Below, piece after piece: positions 18,491 through 27,835 of a DNA stretch of 64,000 bases; positions within the stretch are counted from its first letter, which is position 1, and each line of letters opens with the position of its first letter. Source of the DNA: Chromatocurvus halotolerans (GTDB lineage: Bacteria; Pseudomonadota; Gammaproteobacteria; Pseudomonadales; Halieaceae); contig NZ_SLWX01000009.1 of the NCBI RefSeq assembly GCF_004340525.1, positions 1 through 64,000 on the forward strand, in the 5' to 3' direction. A program made the position numbers and the translations under genes. Under the pieces are notes generated by a model. The model ran no database searches and was not told where the DNA came from. It saw only the letters and a list, made by a program, of their open reading frames with translations.

Positions 18491-19345
18491 ATGACAATGA
18501 CCATTCAGCCGATAGATCAGCTGGTACCGGGAGCCAACCTGGCGGCCTACGTGCAGGCCATCGGGCGTATACCCATACTCACCGTCGATCGTGAGCAGGA
18601 GCTGGCACGGCAGCTGTACTTTGACAACGACGTGCAGGCCGCCCGCGAACTCGTGATGTCGCACCTGCGTTTCGTTGTGCACATCGCCCGCAGCTACCGC
18701 GGTTATGGCCTGGCCGAGGCCGACCTCATTCAGGAGGGCAATGTCGGCCTGATGAAGGCGGTGAAGCGCTTCAACCCGGACAAGGGTGTGCGGCTGGTGT
18801 CCTTCGCGGTGCACTGGATAAAGGCAGAGATTCACGAATTCATCCTGCGCAACTGGCGCATCGTCAAGGTGGCAACCACCAAGGCACAGCGCAAGCTGTT
18901 CTTCAACCTGCGCAGCGCCAAAAAGGGTCTGGCGTGGCTGAGTGCCGACGAGGCGCAGGCGGTCGCCGCGGATCTCGGTGTCAACGTACAGGAAGTGCAG
19001 CGCATGGAGGGTCGCCTGAGCAACCGCGATCTGGCGTTTGATGCGCCTGCGGACAGCGACGATGATAATGTCTGGCAGTCGCCGCAGTACTACCTGGAAG
19101 ATCATTCCGGTGATCCGGCGCAGGCGGTCGAGTCCGAGAACTGGCAGCAAAGCAGTGAAGACGGCCTGTATCTCGCGCTGGAAGAGCTCGACGCGCGTAG
19201 TCGTGACATTCTGGCCCGCCGCTGGCTCGCGGAAAACAAGGCCACGCTGCATGAGCTGGCAGCCGAGTATGGCGTATCTGCAGAGCGGATTCGCCAGCTT
19301 GAACAGGCAGCGATGAAAAAGCTGCGCGCCACTATCGCCGCCTGA
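18491..19345 (+). CDS. rpoH: Heat-shock RNA polymerase sigma factor RpoH (sigma-32)
   Basis: 284 residues, identical in length to E. coli RpoH. Region 2 contains SHLRFVVHIARSYRGYGLAEADLIQEGNVGLMKAV. The RpoH box QRKLFFNLR, specific to this sigma group, is at about 133-141. Region 4 ends YGVSAERIRQLEQAAMKKLRATI. The ATG at 18491 is placed by GGAGGGG at 18478-18484; a GTG at 18476 falls before that site. It is preceded by a sigma-E-like promoter overlapped by a CIRCE operator. It follows ftsX, the conserved order. Confidence 0.97.
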   Translation: MTMTIQPIDQLVPGANLAAYVQAIGRIPILTVDREQELARQLYFDNDVQAARELVMSHLRFVVHIARSYRGYGLAEADLIQEGNVGLMKAVKRFNPDKGVRLVSFAVHWIKAEIHEFILRNWRIVKVATTKAQRKLFFNLRSAKKGLAWLSADEAQAVAADLGVNVQEVQRMEGRLSNRDLAFDAPADSDDDNVWQSPQYYLEDHSGDPAQAVESENWQQSSEDGLYLALEELDARSRDILARRWLAENKATLHELAAEYGVSAERIRQLEQAAMKKLRATIAA

Positions 19346-19362
19346 CGGAGTCCACCAGCGCC

Positions 19363-19740
19363 ATGGCAAGGTTGTTCATTACCCTCGGCGCGTTCGCCGG
19401 TCTGCTCGCCGTGACGGTTGGCGCTTTCGGCGCCCACGCCCTGCGTGGGCGACTCGATGACTATGCCCGCGATATCTTCGAGACGGCCGTGCAATACCAC
19501 TTCTATCATAGCCTGGCCCTGCTGGCAGTGGGACTTCTCGCGGTCAGTGCGCCCGATTCCAGTCTCCTCAGGTCGAGCGGCTGGCTGTTTGTTATCGGGC
19601 TGTTCCTGTTTTCCGGCAGCCTCTATGCACTCAGTCTCACCGGGGTGAAGTGGCTCGGTGCCATCACCCCGCTGGGTGGCCTCGCCTTTATTGCCGGCTG
19701 GGGCTGCCTGGCGGCCGTCGGCTGGAAGCTACTGCCCTGA
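19363..19740 (+). CDS. DUF423 membrane protein (YgdD family)
   Basis: A 125-residue protein with four predicted membrane helices. The N-terminal VTVGAFGAHALRGRLDD and TAVQYHFYHSLALLAVGLL stretches are the DUF423 signature, as is GSLYALSLTGVKWLGAITPLGGLAFIAGW. Location is the inner membrane; no biochemical function is established for the family. It starts 17 bases after rpoH and may be read through from it. Confidence 0.9.
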   Translation: MARLFITLGAFAGLLAVTVGAFGAHALRGRLDDYARDIFETAVQYHFYHSLALLAVGLLAVSAPDSSLLRSSGWLFVIGLFLFSGSLYALSLTGVKWLGAITPLGGLAFIAGWGCLAAVGWKLLP

Positions 19741-19762
19741 TACCGGTTGTTCCTGACCCTCT

Positions 19763-20464
19763 ATGAGCGATACGCGCCCGCGGCGGCCCATACGCAGTTT
19801 CGTGCTGCGAGCCGGCCGCATGACCGACGCCCAGCAGCGTGCCTTTGATCGTGAGTGGCGTCGCTGGGGGCTGGATTACGCTGCGGAAGCACTCGATCTC
19901 GACGCCACCTTTGGCGCGGACACGCCACGCGTGCTGGAAATCGGATTTGGCATGGGGCAGTCACTTGCCGACATGGCTGCTGCGAGTCCGGAAACGGGCT
20001 TTATCGGTATCGAGGTACACCGCCCCGGCGTTGGCCGACTGCTGCATCTGCTGGCAGAGCAGGGTCTCGGCAATGTCCGGGTGTTCTGCCACGATGCGGT
20101 AGAGGTTCTGCGCGACTGTATTGCCGCAGAAGCGCTGGATGCGGTGCAGATATTCTTCCCGGACCCCTGGCATAAAAAGCGCCATCACAAGCGCCGACTG
20201 ATTCAGCCGGATTTTGTCGATCTGGTAGCGAGTCGACTGCGGCCGGGCGGTCGTCTGCACCTGGCAACGGATTGGGAGCCATATGCAGAGCAGATGCTCG
20301 AGGTGCTATCGGACAATCCCCTGCTACAGAACACCGCAGAAAACGGAGGCTTCGTGCCTCGCCCGGAGAGTCGACCCCTGACCCGCTTCGAGCAGCGCGG
20401 GACGCGACTGGGTCACGGCGTTCGCGATCTGGTATTCACCCGTCGCCAGGGCATGGCCAGTTAG
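19763..20464 (+). CDS. trmB: tRNA (guanine-46-N7)-methyltransferase
   Basis: A 233-residue SAM-dependent enzyme. [19 protein letters not shown] is the family N-terminus, [16 protein letters not shown] is motif I, and [22 protein letters not shown] is the TrmB catalytic signature. The C-terminal [27 protein letters not shown] is also typical. It lies 22 bases after the DUF423 gene. Confidence 0.97.
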   Translation: MSDTRPRRPIRSFVLRAGRMTDAQQRAFDREWRRWGLDYAAEALDLDATFGADTPRVLEIGFGMGQSLADMAAASPETGFIGIEVHRPGVGRLLHLLAEQGLGNVRVFCHDAVEVLRDCIAAEALDAVQIFFPDPWHKKRHHKRRLIQPDFVDLVASRLRPGGRLHLATDWEPYAEQMLEVLSDNPLLQNTAENGGFVPRPESRPLTRFEQRGTRLGHGVRDLVFTRRQGMAS

Positions 20465-20496
20465 CGCCCGGTGTATTTCCGGCACCGGCGCGTGGG

Positions 20497-21639
20497 TCAA
20501 TCGGCAAAGAAACGCGCTACAACGTTGTCCAGAAAACGCCGCCCCAGGCGCGTCGTGCAAAGGACATCGGGGGAAGTCTCAAGAAGATCCTCCTCGACAA
20601 GGCTCGCCACCGTCGCCTGTATGGCGTCGAATGGCAGTCCCGTCGCTTCGCTGAACCGCTGCACGGGCACGCCCGCATCCAGCCGCAGTGCATTGAGCAT
20701 GAATTCTCCGACAAGGTCCTGGGCGCTCAGCAGGCGCTGCTGGCTGGTGTGCTGTCCGGGCGTCGCGGTCAGATAGGCGTCCGGCTGCCGGGTTTTTGCA
20801 TAGCGCCAGACACTGCCGTCCGGCCGCGTGATCTTGCCATGCGCGCCGGCGCCGAGCGCCAGGTAGTCCCCGAACTGCCAGTAGGTGAGGTTGTGCCGAC
20901 AGCGGGCGCCGCGGGCGTAGGCAGAGACTTCGTAGCGCATGAAGCCCCCGGCCGCGAGTGCCGCGCCGCCCTCCTCCTCCAGCCTGGCGAGGCTGTCCTC
21001 CACGGGCAGCAGTGGTGGCGCGCTGTAGAAACGCGTATTGGGTTCGATGGTGAGCTGATACCAGGACAGGTGCTCCGGGGCGAGCCGCATGGCCTGCTGC
21101 AGGTCGGCCATACCCGCCTTCACACTCTGGTCCGGCAGGCCGTGCATCAGGTCCAGGTTCAGGTTGTCAAAGCCGGCCGCGCGGGCCGCGTCGACGGCCC
21201 GCAGCGCCTGCGTCGCACTGTGAACCCGTCCCAGAGCCTGCAGCGAGGCATCGTGAAAGCTCTGTATGCCCAGTGACAGGCGGTTGACGCCGGCGGCACG
21301 GAAACCGGCGAATTTGCCCGCTTCGGCGCTGCCGGGATTGCTTTCCAGCGTTATCTCGATATCCCCGGCCAGCTGCAGACGCGCGTTCACGCCCTGCAGA
21401 AGCCGGTCGATGGCGCCGGCGGAAAACAGGCTGGGCGTGCCGCCGCCGATGAAAATGCTGGTGACCTGTCGCTTGCCGGCCAGCGCGATATCGTGATCCA
21501 GGTCCTGCAGCAGCGCGGTCACATAGCGATCTTCGGGCAGGTGCCGGCGCTCGTGGGAGTTGAAATCACAATAGGGGCACTTTTTCTCGCACCAGGGAAG
21601 GTGGATATACAGCCCCAGGGCATCCGCTGCGGGGTTCAC
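20497..21639 (-). CDS. hemW: Heme chaperone HemW (radical SAM)
   Basis: About 380 residues. The radical SAM cluster motif is PWCEKKCPYCDF (Cys 17, 21, 24). IFIGGGTPSLFSAGAIDRLL, ESNPG and GIQSFHDASLQALGRVHS follow the HemW pattern. HemW-type proteins resemble coproporphyrinogen dehydrogenase HemN but deliver heme. The start is a GTG at 21639 whose last two bases begin the rdgB stop (GTGA overlap), giving the family length. A longer frame to 21738 overlaps rdgB and is not preferred. Confidence 0.92.
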   Translation of the reverse strand: MNPAADALGLYIHLPWCEKKCPYCDFNSHERRHLPEDRYVTALLQDLDHDIALAGKRQVTSIFIGGGTPSLFSAGAIDRLLQGVNARLQLAGDIEITLESNPGSAEAGKFAGFRAAGVNRLSLGIQSFHDASLQALGRVHSATQALRAVDAARAAGFDNLNLDLMHGLPDQSVKAGMADLQQAMRLAPEHLSWYQLTIEPNTRFYSAPPLLPVEDSLARLEEEGGAALAAGGFMRYEVSAYARGARCRHNLTYWQFGDYLALGAGAHGKITRPDGSVWRYAKTRQPDAYLTATPGQHTSQQRLLSAQDLVGEFMLNALRLDAGVPVQRFSEATGLPFDAIQATVASLVEEDLLETSPDVLCTTRLGRRFLDNVVARFFAD

Positions 21640-22241
21640 CCGTCTTCGTAACGCAGCGCGTCGAGCAGCGCGATGCTGGCCCTGCCGCGATGACTGATAC
21701 GGTTTTTCTCGTCCCGCGGCAGCTCCGCGGCACTGCACTGATGGGAGTCGACCCAGAACAGGGGGTCGTAGCCGAAGCCGCCCTCGCCGCGGGCCACGTG
21801 CAGGATGCGGCCGCGCCAGCTGCCCAGCGCAATCACGGGCGTGGGATCCTCCGCGTGGCGCAGCAGTACCAGGGCACAGTAAAAGCGCGCATGGCGTTCC
21901 GTCTGCTTGACAGTTGCGAGGGCGCGCAGCAGCTTGGCGTTGTTGCCGGCGTCGCCCTCCCCGGAATAGCGCGCCGAGTGAACACCGGGGGCGCCGGACA
22001 GCGCCGCGACTTCAAGGCCCGAATCGTCGGCGATTGCCGGCAGGCCGGTATGGCGAGCCGCGTTCCGTGCCTTGATCAGCGCGTTCTCCACAAAGGTGGC
22101 GCCGGTTTCGGCGACCTCCGCTACGCCCAGGCTGTCCTGCGTGACCAGTTCCAGCGACAGGGGTGCGAGCGTGCGCGACAGCTCGGCCACCTTGCCCGCA
22201 TTGCCGCTGGCGACAACCACCCTTCCCGCGAGCGCTGCCAT
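21636..22241 (-). CDS. rdgB: RdgB/HAM1 non-canonical purine NTP pyrophosphatase
   Basis: A 201-residue house-cleaning enzyme that hydrolyses dITP and XTP. It has VVVASGNAGKVAELSRTL at the N-terminus, FVENALIKARNAARHTGLPAIADDSGLEV, and the active-site SARYSGEGD. FGYDPLFWV and ELPRDEKNRISHRGRA are also conserved. Its stop overlaps the hemW start by four bases, so the two are translationally coupled. Confidence 0.97.
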   Translation of the reverse strand: MAALAGRVVVASGNAGKVAELSRTLAPLSLELVTQDSLGVAEVAETGATFVENALIKARNAARHTGLPAIADDSGLEVAALSGAPGVHSARYSGEGDAGNNAKLLRALATVKQTERHARFYCALVLLRHAEDPTPVIALGSWRGRILHVARGEGGFGYDPLFWVDSHQCSAAELPRDEKNRISHRGRASIALLDALRYEDG

Positions 22242-22242
22242 A

Positions 22243-22701
22243 TCAGTGGATGTAGAGCTGGTGCTTGAATTTGTGGGTATAGGTGCGGTCGGCGCCCTGT
22301 GGGCGGAAGGTCAGCTCGAACCAGCGCCACTCGCGATTGATGAACTTGAACTCGCCGATGTAATACACCGCGGAGTCTTCATTGATCTCGATAAAGTCCA
22401 TCGGCTGCTCGGCAATCAGGTCCCAGGACCGGCCTTTCAGCGCCATGGGCACCGTGGTGGCCTCCGCATCCCCCTTGCCCTCCAGGTGCTCGCGCACGGC
22501 GATATTGACGATACCGCGCCGCTTGCCGCGGACAATGCCGTACTGCGCCGCCACCTCGGGATCGAGGAAGGTCGTGTTGACCACGCTGAAGTGCAGCTCG
22601 TAGTTGTCGAAGCGCTTGGACTGCTGGGCCTGCGCAGTGACGGCCACCAGCGGCAGCAGCAGGCAGGCGAGGACGGTGGTGTTTTTGAATAAACGATACA
22701 T
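22243..22701 (-). CDS. DUF4426 exported protein
   Basis: 152 residues with a signal peptide (LFKNTTVLACLLLPLVAVTAQA). A single domain resembles DUF4426 proteins found next to metW-metX in Pseudomonas relatives (NYELHFSVVNTTFLDPEVAAQYGIVRGKRRGIVNIAV). Predicted periplasmic, beta-rich. It sits one base from rdgB and one base after metW. Function unknown. Confidence 0.85.
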   Translation of the reverse strand: MYRLFKNTTVLACLLLPLVAVTAQAQQSKRFDNYELHFSVVNTTFLDPEVAAQYGIVRGKRRGIVNIAVREHLEGKGDAEATTVPMALKGRSWDLIAEQPMDFIEINEDSAVYYIGEFKFINREWRWFELTFRPQGADRTYTHKFKHQLYIH

Positions 22702-22702
22702 A

Positions 22703-23293
22703 TCAGCGCGTTATGTGGTAGATCGCCGTCAGCGCGAACAGATTCGGCCAGCTGTTGGCAAGCAGTGCATGGGATGCCGAATTGCCCACCATGTCCCGCG
22801 CCAGAATGCGTATGCCCTTTTGCGCACAGAGGGTCTCGAAGTCGCGCACGGTACAGAAGTGGATATTCGGCGTGTCGTACCAAGTATAGGGCATGAAGCG
22901 CGATACTGGCATACGGCCCCGGGAGGCCAGGTGCAGACGGCACTGCCAGTGGCCGAAATTGGGAAAGGTGACGATGCCCTCGCGGCCGATGCGCAGCATC
23001 TCGTCGAGTACCCGGTCCGGGTAGTGCACGGCCTGCAGGGCGTGGGCCATGACCACGGTATCGAAGCTCTGGTCCGGGAAGTTGTCCAGACCGGCGTCGA
23101 GATCCTGCTGCAGGATGCTGAGGCCACGCGCCACTGCCGCGGTGATGTTGTCGCTGTCGATCTCGATGCCGGTGCCCGACACCTGCCGGCGGTCGCGCAG
23201 CAGCTCCAGAAACTCGCCGTTGCCGCACCCCAGGTCGAGCACGCGGGCGCCGGGCCTGATCCAGCGCAGGATGTGGGCCAGGTCCTGACGCAT
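22703..23293 (-). CDS. metW: Methionine biosynthesis protein MetW
   Basis: 196 residues with a class I methyltransferase fold. VLDLGCGNGEFLELL is motif I. QQDLDAGLDNFPDQSFDTVVMAHALQAVHYPDRVLDEMLRIG and GIVTFPNFGHWQCRLHLASRGRMPVSRFMPYTWYDTPNIHFCTVRDFE are the MetW signature. MetW is required with MetX for homoserine acylation in several proteobacteria. The start codon overlaps the metX stop by one base (TGATG). Confidence 0.96.
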   Translation of the reverse strand: MRQDLAHILRWIRPGARVLDLGCGNGEFLELLRDRRQVSGTGIEIDSDNITAAVARGLSILQQDLDAGLDNFPDQSFDTVVMAHALQAVHYPDRVLDEMLRIGREGIVTFPNFGHWQCRLHLASRGRMPVSRFMPYTWYDTPNIHFCTVRDFETLCAQKGIRILARDMVGNSASHALLANSWPNLFALTAIYHITR

Positions 23294-24441
23294 CAGCGGT
23301 CTGCCTCCACGCGCTGCATATAGGCGCTGAACACGTCGAGGTAGCGCGGTATCGGCATCAGGAAAGCGTCGTGGCCCTCGCTGGCATCAATATTCACGTA
23401 GGTGACATCCCGCCTGGCGGCAATCAGTGCGTCCACGATCTCCCGCGAGCGCGCCGGCGAGAAGCGCCAGTCCGTGCTGAAAGACACCACCAGGAAGCGA
23501 CAGCGGCTGTTTTCCAGCGCGGCAACCGGGTCATCGCCGTATTCCCGCGCCAGGTCGAAGTAGTCCAGCGCCCGCGTCATGAGAATGTAGGTGTTGGCGT
23601 CAAAGCTCTCGGAGAACTGACTGCCCTGGTAACGCAGGTAGCTCTGCACCTGGAATTCCGCGGCCTCCGTCGCGCCCTGTTCGAGGCTGCCCGAGCGCAG
23701 TTCGCGCCCGAACTTGTCCGCCATGGCGTCGTCCGACAGATAGGTGATATGCCCGATCATGCGCGCCAGGCTGAGTCCACGTACCGGGACCTTGCCGTTG
23801 CGCAGGTAGTGGCCATTATCGAAGTCCGGGTCGGCTTCGATGGCGTGGCGGGCGATTTCGTTGAAGGCGAGATTCTGTGCGCTGAGACGCAGGGCGGCGG
23901 CAATCACCACGCAGTGGCGCAGCCGGTCGGGGTACAGCAGCGCCCAGCGCATTGCCTGCATGCCGCCCAGGCTGCCGCCGATGACCGCGGCCCAGCAGTC
24001 GATGCCGAGGCGGTCGGCGAGGCGTGCCTGGCTGTGCACCCAGTCGCGCACGCGCAGGTCCGGAAAATCCGGCCCCCAGGGCTGGCCCGTTCCCGGGTTG
24101 ATGCTCGCCGGTCCGGTGGAGCCGTGGCAGCCACCGATGTTGTTCAGGCTGACGACAAAAAAGCGGCGGGTGTCGATGGGCTTGCCTGGGCCGATGCATT
24201 CTTCCCACCATCCCGGCTTGCGGTCATCGGTGCGATAGCGACCGGCGGCGTGGTGATGGCCGCTGAGCGCATGACAGATCAGTACCGCATTGCTGCGGTC
24301 TGCGTTCAGTTCGCCATAGGTTTCATAGACGATGTCGTAGCTGTCGAGGCTGCGGCCACAGGCCAGCGCCAGCGGCTCGTCGAAATGCAGCGTCTGAGCG
24401 GTGACTAGCCCGACCGAGCCCGCTGTTGCCGTGGTGGTCAT
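23293..24441 (-). CDS. metX: Homoserine O-acyltransferase MetX
   Basis: A 382-residue alpha/beta hydrolase-fold enzyme of methionine synthesis. The nucleophile is Ser157 in [10 protein letters not shown]; the Asp/His partners are in the C-terminal [21 protein letters not shown] and EGHDAFL stretches. In Pseudomonas-type MetX proteins coupled to MetW the acyl donor is often succinyl-CoA; I cannot decide donor specificity from sequence alone. First gene of the metX-metW-DUF4426-rdgB-hemW run. Confidence 0.95.
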   Translation of the reverse strand: MTTTATAGSVGLVTAQTLHFDEPLALACGRSLDSYDIVYETYGELNADRSNAVLICHALSGHHHAAGRYRTDDRKPGWWEECIGPGKPIDTRRFFVVSLNNIGGCHGSTGPASINPGTGQPWGPDFPDLRVRDWVHSQARLADRLGIDCWAAVIGGSLGGMQAMRWALLYPDRLRHCVVIAAALRLSAQNLAFNEIARHAIEADPDFDNGHYLRNGKVPVRGLSLARMIGHITYLSDDAMADKFGRELRSGSLEQGATEAAEFQVQSYLRYQGSQFSESFDANTYILMTRALDYFDLAREYGDDPVAALENSRCRFLVVSFSTDWRFSPARSREIVDALIAARRDVTYVNIDASEGHDAFLMPIPRYLDVFSAYMQRVEADR

Positions 24442-24451
24442 GCGGCTCCGG

Positions 24452-25039
24452 TCAGAGACCCATCACCAGCGCCGGGTGCAGGCCAATTCCAGCGGCGACG
24501 TGTCGCAGCGCAATCTGCAGGACGTTGATCAGAATAAATACCAGGATGGGTGAAAAGTCGATGCCGCCCATCGGCGGCAGCAGGCGACGCACCGGCGCCA
24601 TGACCGGCTCGGTAATCTGATAGATAAGCAGGATTGCCGGATGACGGCTGCCTCCCGCCACCCAGCTCAGGATGATCATGGCCAGCAGCGCAAAGAAATA
24701 GATATTCACCAGCAGTGCGATGACGCCCACCGCCGACCAGGCGATGATGAGCGTGATGTTGGGCAGTCCGACGCCATTCAGAAGCAGCAGCAACACAATG
24801 CCCAGGGCCTGCAGCAGGACCGACTCGACCAGCGCGGCGAGATCGAAGCGCCCCACGGGAGGCAGCAGACGCCGCAATGGCGCCAGCGCAGGATTGGTGA
24901 CCTTGACCACGAACTGGCTGACCGGGTTGTAGAAGTCGGCCTGCGATGCGTGCAGCAGGAAGCGCAGCAGCATCACCAGCAGGTACAGGCTCAGCGCGGT
25001 CTGGATCAGATAGCCGAGTATTTCGTTCAGTGCACTCAT
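24452..25039 (-). CDS. yggT: YggT family integral membrane protein
   Basis: 195 residues with two copies of the YGGT domain. Each has hydrophobic helices and an amphipathic segment ([26 protein letters not shown] and [30 protein letters not shown]). It resides in the inner membrane; homologues are linked to osmotic tolerance and cell division-associated loci. It lies 30 bases downstream of proC on the same strand. Confidence 0.94.
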   Translation of the reverse strand: MSALNEILGYLIQTALSLYLLVMLLRFLLHASQADFYNPVSQFVVKVTNPALAPLRRLLPPVGRFDLAALVESVLLQALGIVLLLLLNGVGLPNITLIIAWSAVGVIALLVNIYFFALLAMIILSWVAGGSRHPAILLIYQITEPVMAPVRRLLPPMGGIDFSPILVFILINVLQIALRHVAAGIGLHPALVMGL

Positions 25040-25069
25040 GCCGTCGGGGGTCTCTTGTGTAGTGAATAA

Positions 25070-25891
25070 TCAGCCCAGTTCATTGCTCAGCTCCTCTGAC
25101 CGCGCGCTGCAGGCAGTCAGTGCGTTGTGCACGAGCTCGCGCAGTCCCTGTGCCTCGAAACTGGCGATGGCGCGCTCGGTGGTGCCCTTCGGGCTGGTCA
25201 CCCGCTGGCGCAGCTCGTCCAGTGGCACACCACTCTCGAGCGCCATGCGTGCGGCGCCGAGGCAGGTCTGCTGAACCAGCGCCGTCGCGGTGTCGCGATC
25301 CAGCCCGAGCCGCTCACCGGCATTCACCATGCTTTCCATGAACAGGAAAAAGTACGCCGGTCCGCTGCCGGAGACCGCCGTCACCGCGTGCAGCTGCTGC
25401 TCCTCTTCGACCCACACGCTGGTGCCGACCGCGTCCATGATGGCCTGGGCGCGCTCGCGCTGCAGGCTGGAAACCTCGGGGCTGGCGAACAGCCCGCTGG
25501 CGCCACTGCCGAGCAGCGATGGTGTGTTGGGCATGCAACGCACAACAGGCGCCGCCGTATGTAGCCATCGTTGATAGCTGGCGATAGGTACGCCTGCCGC
25601 GATTGTCAGGATCAGCGCGTCGCTTTCGGCAACAACCGGCGCGATGCTGGCGCAGACTTCCGCCATTACCTGCGGCTTGACCGCGAGGATGATGACATCG
25701 GCTCCCGACGCGGCCGCGGCATTGTCGGTACCTGTTGTTACCGGCGCCACGCGGGTCAGATGTTCAAGACTCTCTGTGGAGACGTCGGCGGCGTGAATCG
25801 ACGCCGCCCGGTGGCCGCTGGCGGTGAGCCCGCCAATAATGCTCGATGCCATGTTGCCGGCACCGATGAAGGCAATGCTGAAATCGGACAC
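25070..25891 (-). CDS. proC: Pyrroline-5-carboxylate reductase
   Basis: A 273-residue enzyme for the last step of proline synthesis. It has the N-terminal dinucleotide-binding GAGNMASSIIGGL and VILAVKPQ. VVRCMPNTPSLLGSGASGLFA and VTAVSGSGPAYFFLFMESM are also present, as is the C-terminal SPKGTTERAIASFE. Second gene of the yggS-proC-yggT cluster, normal for gammaproteobacteria. Confidence 0.97.
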   Translation of the reverse strand: MSDFSIAFIGAGNMASSIIGGLTASGHRAASIHAADVSTESLEHLTRVAPVTTGTDNAAAASGADVIILAVKPQVMAEVCASIAPVVAESDALILTIAAGVPIASYQRWLHTAAPVVRCMPNTPSLLGSGASGLFASPEVSSLQRERAQAIMDAVGTSVWVEEEQQLHAVTAVSGSGPAYFFLFMESMVNAGERLGLDRDTATALVQQTCLGAARMALESGVPLDELRQRVTSPKGTTERAIASFEAQGLRELVHNALTACSARSEELSNELG

Positions 25892-25948
25892 GAGGTGCTC
25901 CCAAAGGCCGGGAAAGCCCGCGAGTATACACGGGCGTTGCCGGTTAAA

Positions 25949-26641
25949 TCATCCGCTGCGCGGGCCGAAGATATCGGTGCCGATGCGCACCAGTGTGGCG
26001 CCTTCGGCAATGGCGCTTTCGAGGTCGGCCGACATGCCCATGGACAGAGTGTCCATTGTGGGCACCGTTTCCTGCAGGTCCCGGAACAGCTCCGCGACGC
26101 GCGCGAAGGCCGCGCGCTGGGCAGCCACGTCGTCAGTCGGTGCCGGAATGGCCATCAGTCCGCGCAGGCGAAGGCGCGGCAGCTGGAGTATCGCGCGAGC
26201 CAGCGGCGCGAGGTCTTCGGGGGCGACGCCGGATTTGCTGTCCTCGAGGGAGACATTGACCTGCAGGCAGATATCCAGCGGCGGCAGGCTGTCGGGGCGC
26301 TGCTCATTCAGCCGGCGGGCGATCTTTTCCCGGTCGACGCTGTGCACCCAGTCGAAATGTTCGGCGATGGCGCGGGTCTTGTTGGACTGGATCGGGCCGA
26401 TGAAGTGCCAGCGGGCGTCGAGGTCGGCGGTGGCCTGTCGTTTTTCCAGCGCTTCCTGAAGGTAGTTTTCGCCGAGGTCACGCAGACCCGCGGCAACGGC
26501 GGTGCGCACCTCATCGCTGCTGCGGGTCTTGCTCACGGCCATCACGGTGACGTCATCGGCGCGGCGACCAACTTTTTCCGCGGCGGTGCTTACCCTTTGG
26601 TGCACGTTTGCTATATTGAGGCGAATGCGTTCTGCGTCCAT
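25949..26641 (-). CDS. yggS: PLP homeostasis protein YggS/PLPBP
   Basis: 230 residues from the ATG at 26641 (MDAERIRLNIANVHQRV). The PLP-binding lysine is in VTVMAVSKTR. GENYLQEALEK, WHFIGPIQSNK, LSMGMSADLESAIAEGATLVRIGTDIFG are all family motifs. A longer frame to 26917 overlaps the divergent pilT leader and is rejected. Divergence from pilT is the Pseudomonas arrangement. Confidence 0.96.
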   Translation of the reverse strand: MDAERIRLNIANVHQRVSTAAEKVGRRADDVTVMAVSKTRSSDEVRTAVAAGLRDLGENYLQEALEKRQATADLDARWHFIGPIQSNKTRAIAEHFDWVHSVDREKIARRLNEQRPDSLPPLDICLQVNVSLEDSKSGVAPEDLAPLARAILQLPRLRLRGLMAIPAPTDDVAAQRAAFARVAELFRDLQETVPTMDTLSMGMSADLESAIAEGATLVRIGTDIFGPRSG

Positions 26642-26765
26642 GCCGGAATAATAGCGGATAGCGGCACAGGGGGCGACGCCTCCCGCCCATTGAGCGTGTC
26701 GTTTTGCGCTGTCTTCGCAGCCACCGCGTCGCCTGACCTTGTCTGAAAAGGGGAAAACAACGGAA

Positions 26766-27800
26766 ATGGATATCACCGAACTGCTTGCCTTCAGCGCGAA
26801 ACAGGGCGCATCAGACCTGCACCTTTCCGCCGGCCTGCCACCCATGATCCGCGTCGATGGCGACGTGCGCCGTATCAACCTGCCGCCGCTCGAGCACAAG
26901 CAGGTGCACGACCTCATTTACGACATCATGAACGACAAGCAGCGCAAGGATTTTGAGGAGTTCCTCGAGACCGACTTTTCCTTCGAAGTTCCTGGTGTGG
27001 CCCGCTTCCGGGTCAATGTCTTCAACCAGAACCGCGGCGCCGGCGGCGTTTTCCGCACCATTCCCTCCAAGGTGCTGTCCATGGAGGACCTCGGCATGGG
27101 TCAGGTGTTCCGCGATATCTGCATGATGCCGCGGGGGCTGGTGCTGGTCACCGGGCCCACCGGTTCGGGCAAGTCGACCACGCTGGCGGCGATGATAGAC
27201 TACATCAACGACAACAAGTACGAACACATCCTCACCATCGAGGACCCGATCGAATTCGTGCATGAGAGCCGCAAGTGCCTGATGAACCAGCGTGAGGTGC
27301 ACCGCGATACCCTCGGCTTCGCCGAAGCGCTGCGCTCGGCGCTGCGCGAGGACCCGGACATCATCCTGGTGGGCGAGATGCGCGACCTCGAGACTATCCG
27401 TCTGGCGCTGACAGCCGCAGAGACCGGCCACCTGGTGTTCGGCACGCTGCACACCACCTCGGCGGCAAAAACCATTGACCGGGTTATCGATGTCTTTCCT
27501 GCCGCGGAGAAATCCATGGTGCGCTCGATGCTGTCGGAATCGCTGCAGGCGGTGGTATCCCAGACACTGCTCAAGCGGGCGACCGGCGGTCGCGTGGCCG
27601 CGCACGAAATCATGCGGGCAACGTCGGCTATCCGCAATCTTATCCGCGAGGACAAGGTGGCGCAGATGTACTCGGCCATCCAGACCGGCCAGGCGGTGGG
27701 CATGCAGACCATGGACCAGTGTCTCAGGGAGCTGGTCAACAAGCGGGTGATCAGTCGCGATATCGCCAAAGAGAAGGCGCGTATCCCTGAGGATTTCTGA
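26766..27800 (+). CDS. pilT: Type IV pilus retraction ATPase PilT
   Basis: 344 residues, the exact usual PilT size. Walker A is GPTGSGKSTT (130-139). The Asp box, Walker B (DPDIILVGEMRDLETI) and His box (ETGHLVFGTLHTTSA) are intact, and AIRNLIREDK near the C-terminus is the PilT-specific motif region. A hexameric motor that drives pilus retraction and twitching. The ATG at 26766 is set by family length; pilU follows after 35 bases. Confidence 0.97.
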   Translation: MDITELLAFSAKQGASDLHLSAGLPPMIRVDGDVRRINLPPLEHKQVHDLIYDIMNDKQRKDFEEFLETDFSFEVPGVARFRVNVFNQNRGAGGVFRTIPSKVLSMEDLGMGQVFRDICMMPRGLVLVTGPTGSGKSTTLAAMIDYINDNKYEHILTIEDPIEFVHESRKCLMNQREVHRDTLGFAEALRSALREDPDIILVGEMRDLETIRLALTAAETGHLVFGTLHTTSAAKTIDRVIDVFPAAEKSMVRSMLSESLQAVVSQTLLKRATGGRVAAHEIMRATSAIRNLIREDKVAQMYSAIQTGQAVGMQTMDQCLRELVNKRVISRDIAKEKARIPEDF

Positions 27801-27835
27801 TCGCCCTGGGGATGTGATCGATATGAGGCACGGCC